In this document: positions 27,601 through 36,166 of the stretch, in pieces
Layout of the letters: every line of letters begins with the position of its first letter
Numbering within the stretch: the stretch's first letter is position 1
Source: Chryseobacterium rhizosphaerae
GTDB taxonomy: Bacteria > Bacteroidota > Bacteroidia > Flavobacteriales > Weeksellaceae
Direction of reading: 5' to 3'
DNA length: 64,000 nt
Assembly: GCF_003385455.1 (NCBI RefSeq)
Contig: NZ_QNUF01000026.1
Coordinates: 1-64,000 of the forward strand
Made by a program: the position numbers and the translations under genes
The notes under the pieces: generated by a model
Database searches by the model: none
What the model saw: the letters and a program-made list of their open reading frames with translations, nothing else
Told to the model about the DNA's origin: nothing

Positions 27601-28412
27601 AATACAGGTAAAGGAATCTGATTTCCGAGGGGATAAAGCTGGTCTTTCCAGGAAAAATATCCTGCATGGATGCCTTTACTGATAAGAGGGTGATGTAATG
27701 CTACAACAATAAGGTTATTTTGATTTTTGTTGATCAAACCTTCAAATTCTGCAAAAAAATCATCTCTGGAATTTATATTGCAGGCGGCATTGATTTTTGA
27801 TTCGTTTTCCCAATTTTCAAGAAACCATTGGCTGTCAATAGTAATCAAAGTGATATTATCTTCCAGTTTTATTTTATCAATCGGGCAGCCGTTTTTGGGA
27901 AGGAATGCTTTTTTATTATCCAGGTACTGGGTGACTGTCTTTTCCTGATTTTTTAAACCTTTAATCCCATGTTTCCAATCGTGATTACCAGGAATAACTA
28001 CTGTCTTTCCTTTATAGTTCTGTGTGATTCTCAGCTGATCTTCGAGTGTTGACTTGGCTTGTTTATATTCCTTATTATTTTTATCAGGCATACCCCCGGG
28101 ATCAATATTATCCCCCAGAAAAAGCAATGTAGAATTGGCCGGGGCACTATTGAGCCTGTTTTGAAGTTGCTTTAAAGTATTTTGCCCCATATGCCTGTTG
28201 CTGTTTCCTATATTGCCAATAAGAAGAAGCTGATGGGCAACTTTGGATGAATCCTGCGCCGGAACCTCAGCTATATTTTTTCCTTTCTGAATATTATAGG
28301 TGGCACATGATTGAAGTAGGATTCCAAGAACAGATATTTTTATGGAAACGGGAACTGGATTTTTAATATTGAAGTGCATAATTTTACGAATTGATAAGGT
28401 TGTAGTTTTCAT
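24672..28412 (-). CDS. Three-part lipoprotein: metallophosphoesterase, kinase-like middle, outer-membrane barrel
   Basis: This is a 1246-residue envelope protein. The leader ends in a lipobox (LLQSC, Cys36). Residues 60-345 are a calcineurin-like phosphoesterase: GDN at 100-102, GNHDW at 142-146, HH at 240-241, GHDHN at 316-320. The first metal-ligand place reads GNIGN, with Asn67 where relatives have Asp. Residues 450-720 hold a conserved middle with GDWDRHDGQW (624-633) and PKDRDQAF, resembling the catalytic and metal loops of HipA/Fam20-like kinase folds; this is inference. Residues about 880-1246 form a beta-barrel of surface-antigen type ending in Phe (GAGFWF). Fourth gene of the ppk1 operon; an inner ATG at 28379 is an alternative start. 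Confidence 0.85.
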   Translation of the reverse strand: MKTTTLSIRKIMHFNIKNPVPVSIKISVLGILLQSCATYNIQKGKNIAEVPAQDSSKVAHQLLLIGNIGNSNRHMGQNTLKQLQNRLNSAPANSTLLFLGDNIDPGGMPDKNNKEYKQAKSTLEDQLRITQNYKGKTVVIPGNHDWKHGIKGLKNQEKTVTQYLDNKKAFLPKNGCPIDKIKLEDNITLITIDSQWFLENWENESKINAACNINSRDDFFAEFEGLINKNQNNLIVVALHHPLISKGIHAGYFSWKDQLYPLGNQIPLPVLGTIINVFRSTSSISPQDMNNIHYAALTSRIKSIVQNNNNVIFVSGHDHNLQYLEEKNVRQIISGAGSENGAAKVTNSQDFSFGGNGYAVLDINQDSSANVAYYNTKNDSEKLLTKIQVLKKAQKPGVEKTYPEKFPKNIVTSVYPESLTKKSKLYTWLWGEHYRKYYSTPIQAKVATLDTLKGGLSPVRAGGGHQSNSLRLIAQNGQEYAMRGVKKSAIRFLNAVAFKNSSFGSDFEETVAEKFLLDFYTTGHPYTPFAIENLAEKINVLHSNSQLYYIPKQKALGEFNNGYGDELYQIEERLSGSDVDLKQLNGATTTMNTSDMMMNLQKSEKYSVDQQSYIRARVFDMLIGDWDRHDGQWRWAEYKENDQYIYKPIPKDRDQAFSKYDGVIFKFIMMAPPLRHMQSFKEDIRDVKWMNREPYPLDLAFLRNATEQDWKKEAEYIQQNLSDKVIDGAFRNLPKEIQDETIQQIQQTLKIRRDKMVHYATDYYKALQKTVLLTGTNKQDRFVIKKEKDKISISQYRIKKEGDELVFQREYPKGETKEIWVYGLNDNDVFDISGAESTGIKVRIVGGQNHDVYNVQNGRNIKLYDFKSQNNTYNLTGHTAKKITDEHEINTYDYKKPLYNFWAGYPSLSYNPDEGVKIGAVVNYTQNGFEGDPYTAKHTFNANYLTATSGLELIYNGNFPNAIGKWAFNLRGRFTTPNFAQNYFGFGNNTIDNKDQLSIDYNKVRMQQLQVTPSFSKKSFLGLVQTIQLGYEDYKVKYTPERFIAQSGQIDSRIFDSQKFAGAKYIFSYDHSDNAAFPTMGFGFALSAAWKTNLEDTQRNFMTYEGLLNIAHRIDSNGRFVLATKVHGKYINNDNFDFFQGADLGGNNGLRSFRNYRFLGRSSLFQSSEIRWNFGHVKNGVAPMDFGILAGYDYGRVWMDDEYSRKWHQSVGGGIWVSALETLSIRATYFTGSDGGRFTAGAGFWF

Positions 28413-28474
28413 TCATTTTATTAAGTATTCGTTTTTTGAATTTGATTAAGTATGTTTCAAAATCCTTTGTTAGA

Positions 28475-29644
28475 CTATTTAAATAAGATGATTGAAATAA
28501 TAAAACTGATAGCGGAGGACAAAATACCAAACATAAATACGTTATAGGCAATCCGCAGGCGTCGGTATTTTTTACTTAGGACAATTCCTTGTATATAGAT
28601 ATCCTTAATGAGTGTCTGATACAAGTAGTGGTCGTCTTCCATTACGGAAACCATTGCTTTATGGTAATTATCAAAAGGCATATTGTAATAATTCCCAAAA
28701 AATATCAGATTTACTTTTTTCTCTTCTAAATCTTTTTGGCTATACTTTCCGGAAGAAAGATTAGGACGGGTTGCGAGAAGGGAAAAAAATATGGTAAATA
28801 TATTTACACTTAAAATCATATAAGTGGGCATACTTAGATAGGAGCTGCCGTCTAATTTCCGGATCAACTGACTGAAAATAATGGATAATATGATAGAATT
28901 AACTGTTATAAGAATCTGAGCTTTTTTGTCTGCCATATCAGACATCCTTTGATTATTTCCCGAAGCTATTCTAAACATTGTTTCCACGCCTTTACTAGGC
29001 TTTTCTGCTTTTTCTTTTTTGGAAGATGAAATATTGTCTGTTTTATTCTTTTTTAGGAGTTCCTTTATTTGATTAATGTTATCTTGCTTTCCAGAGGTGT
29101 AGTTGGTGTCTGCGAAGGTTGTAAAATAGGAGTGAGATGACATCAGCTTGAGGGTGTCAGCCAGCCATTCTTCTTTGGAGATTTTTTTTTCTGATAGGTT
29201 TTCCCTCTCTTTCCAAAGTTTGTCATTATATTCCAGAAAATCAGGTAAGGAAAAGTGATGTAAATCGGCATCACATATTATTTTTTCTTCTTCACTTTTA
29301 GGGGTCTGCGGCATTTTTGTTGAGAGGATGCATCTTGTTACGAATTCTATATCATCATCTGGGCCTCCGTTTTTGTTTAAAAAATCTTGTGCAATTTCTA
29401 CACTTACAACTTCATGGTTCTCTCCCTTGGTTTTAAAATAACCTGTATCGTGGAACCAGGCTGCTATCAACAAAAGAGCTTTTGATCTTTCATTGTATTG
29501 ATCATATTCTGCCATTATTTCAGAAGCAGCTGCTACGGAAGAGGTATGGTGAAGATTATGATAAGTCAGCTCTGGAGGAGCAGACTCGAAAAATTTTGTT
29601 ACTTCATTTTCAGCCAGAAGACTAAGTTCTTTATAATTTATCAT
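28475..29644 (-). CDS. HD-domain phosphohydrolase fused to a PycTM (DUF5706) effector-like membrane domain
   Basis: This is a 389-residue two-part protein. Residues 25-200 are an HD metal phosphohydrolase: His32/His33, WFHDTGY with His65-Asp66, and Asp125 in CDADLHH. Residues 219-388 match the PycTM/DUF5706 domain: GVETMFRIASGNNQRMSDMADKKAQ, then membrane helices at about 243-262, 270-290 and 367-388. PycTM proteins are the membrane effectors of Pycsar anti-phage systems, triggered by cyclic cCMP or cUMP. No cyclase gene is nearby. It starts 12 bases after the GAF gene, so the two are co-transcribed. Cyclic or phosphorylated nucleotides as its signal are inferred. Confidence 0.83.
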   Translation of the reverse strand: MINYKELSLLAENEVTKFFESAPPELTYHNLHHTSSVAAASEIMAEYDQYNERSKALLLIAAWFHDTGYFKTKGENHEVVSVEIAQDFLNKNGGPDDDIEFVTRCILSTKMPQTPKSEEEKIICDADLHHFSLPDFLEYNDKLWKERENLSEKKISKEEWLADTLKLMSSHSYFTTFADTNYTSGKQDNINQIKELLKKNKTDNISSSKKEKAEKPSKGVETMFRIASGNNQRMSDMADKKAQILITVNSIILSIIFSQLIRKLDGSSYLSMPTYMILSVNIFTIFFSLLATRPNLSSGKYSQKDLEEKKVNLIFFGNYYNMPFDNYHKAMVSVMEDDHYLYQTLIKDIYIQGIVLSKKYRRLRIAYNVFMFGILSSAISFIISIILFK

Positions 29645-29656
29645 TTGTTGTTTTTG

Positions 29657-31960
29657 TTATTTCGTTGATGTATCCTGAATAGTCACTCTTATTGCTTTCA
29701 ATCCTGATACACCCTGCATATCTTCCAGGTCTAAGTCTTCTATTGAAGGTTCAAGAATTTTATTTTCCTGGAGGTATTCAATATGTTTAAGATAATCCTC
29801 AATATCTTTTTTGTTATAATAGACTATGGCTATTTTACGGGGCTGTGTCAGTCTTTCATCAGAATTTTTAATGACAGCTTTATCAATTCTCTTTTTGATA
29901 ATCTCGTACCTTATATTGTAGGCTCCTTCAACATCGAATCTTTTTTCATCATGACGGAAACTGATGGTAATGGTATTGGGTTGCACGAAAATCAGCTGGG
30001 TTGTCTGAATCTTTTTCGGAAGAAGATTTTGGCATGATTCTGTAATGATGGCAATATTTACCATGGAGATAAGCTGACGAAGTCTGACATTTTTAAGATA
30101 AACATCATTGAAAGGTTTGTCGGGAGCAATAGACTGTCCAATGTATATATTGAATTCTACACCGTCTGTGCGGTATCGGTCAAAATAATAGGGATAAGAA
30201 TCCTGAAGTTCCTCATTCATCTTATCCAGTACTGAAATGATGTGTGTGTTCAGTATCTGGAATGTTTCCTCAATAGCATTGCTTTGCTTGTGAAAAGCTC
30301 CGTCTTCGGAGAGCTCTTTCAGATAAGGAGCTGTTAGATGCTGTACTTCTACATCCTGAATACCTAGCTGCATAATCAAATCCATGGATTCTACTGTTAA
30401 AAAATAGGCGATTTCTGCATCATCATTAATACTTAAGTTATTATTCTCTATCCTCTTAATAAAAACTTCTGCCTGATAAATCATTTCTCCCAACAGGTCT
30501 ACATTTCTAATGTGTTTTAGCGCATTCAAAGTACGAACCAATGAATTCAACTGTGTGGTGAAATCTTCTGTAAGAGCTTTATTTCTTTCAATCGTAGAAT
30601 TCCGAAAATCTATTGCTCCATAAATAGGATGTATACCATCAAAATGAATGGGAACAGGGACAAGCTGTTCTCCATTTTTTTCATTTTTTAAATAAGATAT
30701 TCCTGCATTATTAAATTTCCATTCTACAGAGGGCTGGATGGCTGTAAAATGATTTTTGATGCTTTGATTGAGCTCTCTTAAATATTTGTTTATAATCGAA
30801 ATAAAAAGGTTTTGAAGAGGAAATGTAAATTCTTTGAAACTGGAAAGAATAAGGTCAGTTTGTAACCCTGCATTTTCATACAGAATAACTGATAATCCAA
30901 TAATTTTATCCTGAAAAAAGATAGGAAGGGAAAAAAGCCCTGAAATAGAAGTATTTTCAAAAGAATACCAGGTTTCATCCTCATTTATGTGGTATTTTAT
31001 TTCGGGATTTTTTATATGTCTTTCTAAAAAGCTTGTAAAATCTGAAAATGAAGCACTGTATTTGGTAAGAATATGAGAAAGTACAGAGTCAAAATCTTTC
31101 CATATATCTGTATTTAATTTCCCATCTATTTCCAGAATCGGAAGAAAAAGAAGATCAATATCACCACCAATAAGGCTTTTCATTGCCTCTGTAGCCTGAA
31201 GAAGGATATTGTTTTCAATATCCTGCGAAATAAAAAGATTACGAAGCTTTTCTTTTGTTACTTTATAGGTTACATCTTCAATCCTAATGATAGAAAATCC
31301 TTTAAATTTAACCTTTTCAAGGGGTAAGTGCTTTTTTAAGAATTCTAAAACAGATTGTTTTGAGATCATCTCAGATTGTATTCTTTTAATATCTGGAAAT
31401 ACTCCGTCCACCTCCACAAAGTCATCATTGATAACAAATTCCAGATATTGGTCAGTACCGTTTTTATGGATACAAAGGACCAGCTCCATCTCATTAAAAA
31501 GATTAATATCATAGACACGCTTTACAATAAAATTATAAGCCAGTGTTTCAAATACTTCCTTTTCAGAGAGTATTCTATTCTCTTCCCAATAAATGATATT
31601 TACATGCTTTGAAGACTGTATTTCTTTCAGCTGTTTTGAAAGAAATGGTGTTCCAAATATACAATCATGGGAGAAAGGAGTAGCAATCCCCCAGGAAAAA
31701 TTAGCCTCATCTACAAGAGCAGAGTTCGTTAATTGATAAACCAGCGCATAAAGATCTTCATACTGAGGAATATCTTCAGGGATAATACTATAGTTGGAAT
31801 CAGGGAAACGTTTATTGAGCTTTTCTATTGCGCTTCTTATTACTTTTTTGAGTACACTGTCCTGACTGACAGAACCCTTTAAATAATTTAAAAAAGGGCT
31901 GAAGGAAAATTCGATTAAATTTTCGTGAGAGGTATTATTTTTAGAGGTATTCAAAATCAT
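29657..31960 (-). CDS. Large GAF-domain protein
   Basis: This 767-residue soluble protein was not assigned an enzymatic role. Part of residues 225-390 reads like a GAF-type sensory domain (SGLFSLPIFFQDKIIGLSVILYENAGL). The N-terminus is specific to a Bacteroidota group (FSFSPFLNYLKG). The rest is helical with few known motifs, and there is no membrane span or catalytic GGDEF, EAL or kinase box. It sits between ppk1 (114 bases) and the HD-PycTM gene (12 bases). A sensor or scaffold role in the same pathway is plausible. Confidence 0.72.
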   Translation of the reverse strand: MILNTSKNNTSHENLIEFSFSPFLNYLKGSVSQDSVLKKVIRSAIEKLNKRFPDSNYSIIPEDIPQYEDLYALVYQLTNSALVDEANFSWGIATPFSHDCIFGTPFLSKQLKEIQSSKHVNIIYWEENRILSEKEVFETLAYNFIVKRVYDINLFNEMELVLCIHKNGTDQYLEFVINDDFVEVDGVFPDIKRIQSEMISKQSVLEFLKKHLPLEKVKFKGFSIIRIEDVTYKVTKEKLRNLFISQDIENNILLQATEAMKSLIGGDIDLLFLPILEIDGKLNTDIWKDFDSVLSHILTKYSASFSDFTSFLERHIKNPEIKYHINEDETWYSFENTSISGLFSLPIFFQDKIIGLSVILYENAGLQTDLILSSFKEFTFPLQNLFISIINKYLRELNQSIKNHFTAIQPSVEWKFNNAGISYLKNEKNGEQLVPVPIHFDGIHPIYGAIDFRNSTIERNKALTEDFTTQLNSLVRTLNALKHIRNVDLLGEMIYQAEVFIKRIENNNLSINDDAEIAYFLTVESMDLIMQLGIQDVEVQHLTAPYLKELSEDGAFHKQSNAIEETFQILNTHIISVLDKMNEELQDSYPYYFDRYRTDGVEFNIYIGQSIAPDKPFNDVYLKNVRLRQLISMVNIAIITESCQNLLPKKIQTTQLIFVQPNTITISFRHDEKRFDVEGAYNIRYEIIKKRIDKAVIKNSDERLTQPRKIAIVYYNKKDIEDYLKHIEYLQENKILEPSIEDLDLEDMQGVSGLKAIRVTIQDTSTK

Positions 31961-32074
31961 TTTAGAATGATGGTATTGGGAATATTATTTTCTGGTAATT
32001 AAAACATAATGAGTTATCTGTAAGTAAGGTTTACCCTGAAAAGCTATTAGTTTAGATAACCTCTGAATAAGTGG

Positions 32075-34066
32075 CTATTCAGTAAATTTCTTATGTATAT
32101 GATCATAAATATCATATTGAGAACGGACAGGGATCCCATTATTGGAAATGGGTTTATTGTCAAGATTTACATTGATTTCGGTAGCTTTGATATTATCATT
32201 CATCTGGATGGTGATTAATTCCAGAATTTCATTTTTTAGCTGAGGTGAGTATACAGGGCAGAGTACTTCAATTCTATCATACATGCTGCGGTTCATAATA
32301 TCCGAAGAACCTATAAAAATTTTATTTTCCCCGTCATTTTCGAAAATAAAAATTCTGCCGTGCTCCAAATAACGGTCTACTATCCGGGTTACTTTTATAT
32401 TTTCACTTTGTCCCGGTACTCCTGGTACAAGACAGCAGATGCTTCGTACGATAAGTTCAACTTTAACTCCGGCCTGTGAGGCTTCATAAAGTTTGCTTAT
32501 GATGATAATCTCTTCAAGGTTATTTACTTTGATGGTGATCCCTGAGGGCTTACCTTTCCTATGGTTCCGGATTTCTCTTTCGATCATTTCCAGGATAAGT
32601 GACATGAGGTTAAACTGTCCCACAGCCAAATGATTAAATGAAACTTCATCCGGACTTAAAGGTTTCCTTTTCTTCAGTAAAAAATTGAAAAATGTCTCTA
32701 TTTCGTTGGAAATTTCAGAACTCGCTGTAAACAGAATGTGGTCCGTATAATAACGGGCTGTAGACTCATTGAAATTTCCTGTGGAAACCAGTGCATACTT
32801 TTTTTTATCCCTTTTGATCAAAGCTACTTTTGCATGTACTTTGAGTTTTGGAATGCTGGTAATAATATGTACTCCTGCATTTTTCATTTTCCTTAACCAT
32901 TTCAGATTGTTTTCTTCATCAAATCTGGCTTTAAGCTCTACAAAGACTGTTACTTTTTTACCCAGTTTGGCTGCGATCATAAGAGCTTCAATGATGACGG
33001 AGTTCATTGCTGTCCTATAAATGGTAATATAAATTTCAGTTACTTTTTCATCGGTTGCCGCTTCCATAAAAAAGTCAATAACTTTATCATAAGACTCATA
33101 GGGAGTATGAATCATAAAATCTTGTTTATCAATCAATTCAAATACAAATCCTTCACCTGTATGTCTTTCCAATGTTTTCATAGAAGGGTAGGAGGCCTTT
33201 TCATCTTCAATTGAAATCAAATTCAAATCTTTTAAATGGTGATAGGCACTACCGGCTACGGCATCTCTAAAAGGGATACTTAGTACCTGCAACAGATTTT
33301 GAAGTTTTTTAAGTGGCATATCTTTCTCATACAGAAATCTGGTGGTTTTCCCTTTTTCCCTGTTTTCAAGATATACCTCCAGGTTTTCCAGGATATCTTC
33401 TTCTTTTTCAAAATTGATATTGGCATCCCGGGTGACTTTAAAATTCCATATACTTACCGCCATATTGGGAAAATACATTTCCGGTAGAAATTTCTTTAAA
33501 ATATCATCAATAAAAACAATATGCCTACGATTGTTGCTGTCCGTTTCATAAAATCTTGAGACTTTATGAGTTGGGATTTTAAGGATATACATATTTTCTT
33601 TACCCTCTATGGAAGTGGTAAAAATAGCCTGATATAAAGAATTGCTTTTTATAAGGAAATTATCTTTAAGAGGAAGCGGGTATAATTCTATGGCAGGAGC
33701 TATATGACGGGTGAAATATTGTATAATCCTGCCTTCCATAAATACAGGAATTGGCTTATTGTAAATAAGCTCAATATTTTCCTTTTGCAGCTGAGGTAGT
33801 ATTTTATTATGTAATATTCTTCCAAAAAATTCCTGCTGATTTACAATTTCTTTATGAATGATTTTTCTTAATGATTTTTTCTTTCCTATCAATAATTTGG
33901 GTATTCTGACTTTGTAGAACTCGTCCAAATTGGAAGAAAAAATAGAAAGAAAATTAAGCCGTTCCATTAAAGGCACGGTATCATTTTCCGCTTCAGATAG
34001 AACTCTTGCATTGAAAGATAGCCAACTCAAGTCTCTATCTGTAAATAAAGGCGCAATAGTTTTCAT
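32075..34066 (-). CDS. ppk1: Polyphosphate kinase 1
   Basis: This 663-residue enzyme makes inorganic polyphosphate from the gamma-phosphate of ATP. The N-terminal domain opens with DRDLSWLSFNARVLSEA and NLDEFYKVRIP. The two phospholipase-D-like catalytic domains carry the phosphorylated His411 (KVHAKVALIKR) and His569 (LEHGRIFIF). The ATP-site segment STGNFNESTARYY is present. Length is normal for the shorter form. It is the first gene of the - strand run that continues with the GAF, HD-PycTM, phosphoesterase-barrel and lipase-like genes. A long spacer lies upstream. Confidence 0.96.
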   Translation of the reverse strand: MKTIAPLFTDRDLSWLSFNARVLSEAENDTVPLMERLNFLSIFSSNLDEFYKVRIPKLLIGKKKSLRKIIHKEIVNQQEFFGRILHNKILPQLQKENIELIYNKPIPVFMEGRIIQYFTRHIAPAIELYPLPLKDNFLIKSNSLYQAIFTTSIEGKENMYILKIPTHKVSRFYETDSNNRRHIVFIDDILKKFLPEMYFPNMAVSIWNFKVTRDANINFEKEEDILENLEVYLENREKGKTTRFLYEKDMPLKKLQNLLQVLSIPFRDAVAGSAYHHLKDLNLISIEDEKASYPSMKTLERHTGEGFVFELIDKQDFMIHTPYESYDKVIDFFMEAATDEKVTEIYITIYRTAMNSVIIEALMIAAKLGKKVTVFVELKARFDEENNLKWLRKMKNAGVHIITSIPKLKVHAKVALIKRDKKKYALVSTGNFNESTARYYTDHILFTASSEISNEIETFFNFLLKKRKPLSPDEVSFNHLAVGQFNLMSLILEMIEREIRNHRKGKPSGITIKVNNLEEIIIISKLYEASQAGVKVELIVRSICCLVPGVPGQSENIKVTRIVDRYLEHGRIFIFENDGENKIFIGSSDIMNRSMYDRIEVLCPVYSPQLKNEILELITIQMNDNIKATEINVNLDNKPISNNGIPVRSQYDIYDHIHKKFTE

Positions 34067-34294
34067 TTATCCGTTATTTAATCAGATATTTATTATAAAA
34101 TAATACAATACGGTTACCACAAGATGGATACTCTTAGGTATTTTGTGAAAATGATAACCGTAAGGAATATAAATTGTTTAATAATTTTAATCCTATTGTT
34201 GGTGTTAAAAGTAGTAATGATGCTGTGAATGAATGGTATAGGATTGGTTTTTATAAATTTTACACTTGTGTTTTTTAGAGATTATATGGAACCT

Positions 34295-34428
34295 GTTGTA
34301 CATCTTCAGTAAAATGTGGAAAAAAAAGTATTTAAAATGATGTCTATAAATATAAATTACTGTTGATATATTGAAATGAACTGAACTAAATCATTTTTTA
34401 TTAAACTTAAAAAGAGAAGATGTACAAC
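34295..34428. repeat. Inverted repeat pair 1 (gttgtacatctt / aagatgtacaac)
   Basis: 12-bp arms at 34295-34306 and 34417-34428 are exact reverse complements, 110 bases apart. The core is shared with pair 2 further along. Confidence 0.8.
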
Positions 34429-34560
34429 GAATATAAAACCGGCATTTCAACCAAAACCATTTGCCGATTGGGTTCCTTAATTTTTTTAATATTTTATCTA
34501 AAAACAGAGAATAATTGATAGAGTCTTGTTGCATATTTTTTTGATTTACTATCACAGAGT

Positions 34561-34676
34561 TTGCTGTACATCTTTTTATAAATTATGAAAAAACGGATTT
34601 TACTATTATGTTCATATATAGATAAAATTGTTAGGGATTATATCTACTATTAAACTGGAAGAAAGATGTACAGCAA
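34561..34676. repeat. Inverted repeat pair 2 (15-bp arms)
   Basis: ttgctgtacatcttt at 34561-34575 and aaagatgtacagcaa at 34662-34676 are exact reverse complements, 86 bases apart. They share the TGTACATCTT core with pair 1. Confidence 0.85.
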
Positions 34677-35176
34677 GTTATATATTGACCAAATCTGGCA
34701 AGATACCTGACTCTGTAATGCCTATCAGGGCTTCAAATATTGAAATATATCAATTTGTCATTATTCTCATCTGGGTTGAGAATATTTTAACAGTTTCAGG
34801 AGGTCTTTATATTTCTCTGGAATCTGCTCACTTCTACTTTGTTCTATAGCAGGAAGATTCAACACCTGGAAAATTCGTACTATAACAAGCTTATGATGCT
34901 ACATAATTATTATTAATGACTATTGTAGATAGAATGTGGATTATCAAGGTTTTTTTCATTTTTTGTATTTGAATTTTTTATAAATAAATATTTATTTGCT
35001 GCTTTTTAGATGCTGCTGTTAAACAAGGGATATTAGTTTTAGAAACTTTCTAAAGCCTTTTTATCATGTTTTAAACAAATTTATAATGGTTCATAAAGCT
35101 TTTTATTATCTCAATGTCACTTTTTATTGTTTCATATTCTCTTTTTGATGATTTAAAAAATAGCTTTTGAAAATGA

Positions 35177-36166
35177 TCAGTCTAAGTTATTTTTGAGACC
35201 TAATTTGGAACGGTATTGCATAGGAGAAATCCCTACTTGTCTTTTAAAGAATTTACTGAAAGACTGCAGATCTGCAAAAGGAAGGGAACTTGCAATTTCA
35301 CTAATAGAGAACTTGTTTTTTTTCAATTGTATTTTGGCAATAGAAACAATAGCGTCATTAATAAAATAACCTGGAGCTTTACCCGTGGTTGTTTTGATAA
35401 TTTTAATTAAGTGCTTAGGTGATACAAAAAGGGCGTCTGCATAAAATTGAAGGCTTCTTTCCTTGGGACAGTTCTCAAAAACTATTTTCTTAAATTTTTC
35501 AGTAAAAACAAGATTTCTTGTTTGATTATGTAAAGCATTTATTTTTAATTCTTTATAGAAAATAATAGCGGATTCAAAAACGTATGAAATAATTAAATTT
35601 CTGATTACTTCAATATGTAAGTTGGTATTTACTTTGTCCCGCCTGGAAAGCAAGGAGGTATATAAATCGATAATCTTTTCCAGATCTTCATCATTCAGTT
35701 TAATATCATTTTTAAAATGAACCGAAAAGTGATTAAAAGATTCTAAAAAAAAATAATTATTTGAGCTGTTAACCAGAAAATCCTTGGTAAATAAAATTGT
35801 TCTCGACCTGAAATCTTTGCTTTGTGATATTTTTTGAAGTGTATGGTTGGGCCCTATAGCAAGAAATGTATTTTTATCAATTCTGATAATTTCATCATTC
35901 ACTTTAATATCCATCCATCCACTTATCCCTAGCATCAATGCATAAAAATCCGGTCTGAAAATGTTTTTATTTTTAAGTTCAAAGACAAGCTGATCTGAAG
36001 AAATATAATAATCTTCAAAATTCCAATCATAGTCATCAATGTCTTTTACTATATCAGATAATTTATATATGGGAATTTGCTTATCCTGTTCCATGTATGC
36101 AGAGATATTCATCATACTTTTTGAACTTGTATACAGGTCTGCTTTAACCGTGGTAATATTGTGCAT
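35177..36166 (-). CDS. AraC-family transcriptional regulator
   Basis: This 329-residue protein has an N-terminal beta-rich sensing part (about residues 40-200) and a C-terminal double helix-turn-helix: SLQFYADALFVSPKHLIKIIKTTTGKAPGYFIN, then FSISEIASSLPFADLQSFSKFFKRQVGISPMQYR. These are the AraC/XylS DNA-binding signatures. A shorter start at 36115 is possible, since the first 17 residues look loosely conserved. It is isolated between two large spacers in the eroded region. The target is unknown, though the AAGATGTACA repeats are the nearest symmetrical sites. Confidence 0.86.
   Translation of the reverse strand: MHNITTVKADLYTSSKSMMNISAYMEQDKQIPIYKLSDIVKDIDDYDWNFEDYYISSDQLVFELKNKNIFRPDFYALMLGISGWMDIKVNDEIIRIDKNTFLAIGPNHTLQKISQSKDFRSRTILFTKDFLVNSSNNYFFLESFNHFSVHFKNDIKLNDEDLEKIIDLYTSLLSRRDKVNTNLHIEVIRNLIISYVFESAIIFYKELKINALHNQTRNLVFTEKFKKIVFENCPKERSLQFYADALFVSPKHLIKIIKTTTGKAPGYFINDAIVSIAKIQLKKNKFSISEIASSLPFADLQSFSKFFKRQVGISPMQYRSKLGLKNNLD

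Larger units (their letters stand above)
34067..35176. other. Long AT-rich spacer with two inverted AAGATGTACA pairs
   Basis: This 1110-base gap has no convincing gene. Its main content is four copies of a tgtacatctt / aagatgtaca motif, listed separately. A + strand open frame at 34628-34849 has no family resemblance. On the - strand, 34767-34898 is open for 44 codons (ending EQIPEKYKDLLKLLKYSQPR, then stop) without a start, which could be a decayed protein tail. The ppk1 promoter should lie near 34070-34200. Confidence 0.55.

Noticed and set aside
28475-29644. A complete Pycsar anti-phage system
   Set aside because: Only the PycTM-type effector domain is present. No uridylate or cytidylate cyclase gene lies within reach, and the rest of the operon is ppk1 and envelope functions.
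34295-34676. The repeated AAGATGTACA motifs as a CRISPR array
   Set aside because: The copies alternate in orientation, the spacing is irregular, units are too short, and there are no cas genes.
34628-34849. A 73-codon + strand open frame as a gene
   Set aside because: It has no promoter or family resemblance, overlaps one arm of the inverted repeat, and lies in DNA that looks non-coding.
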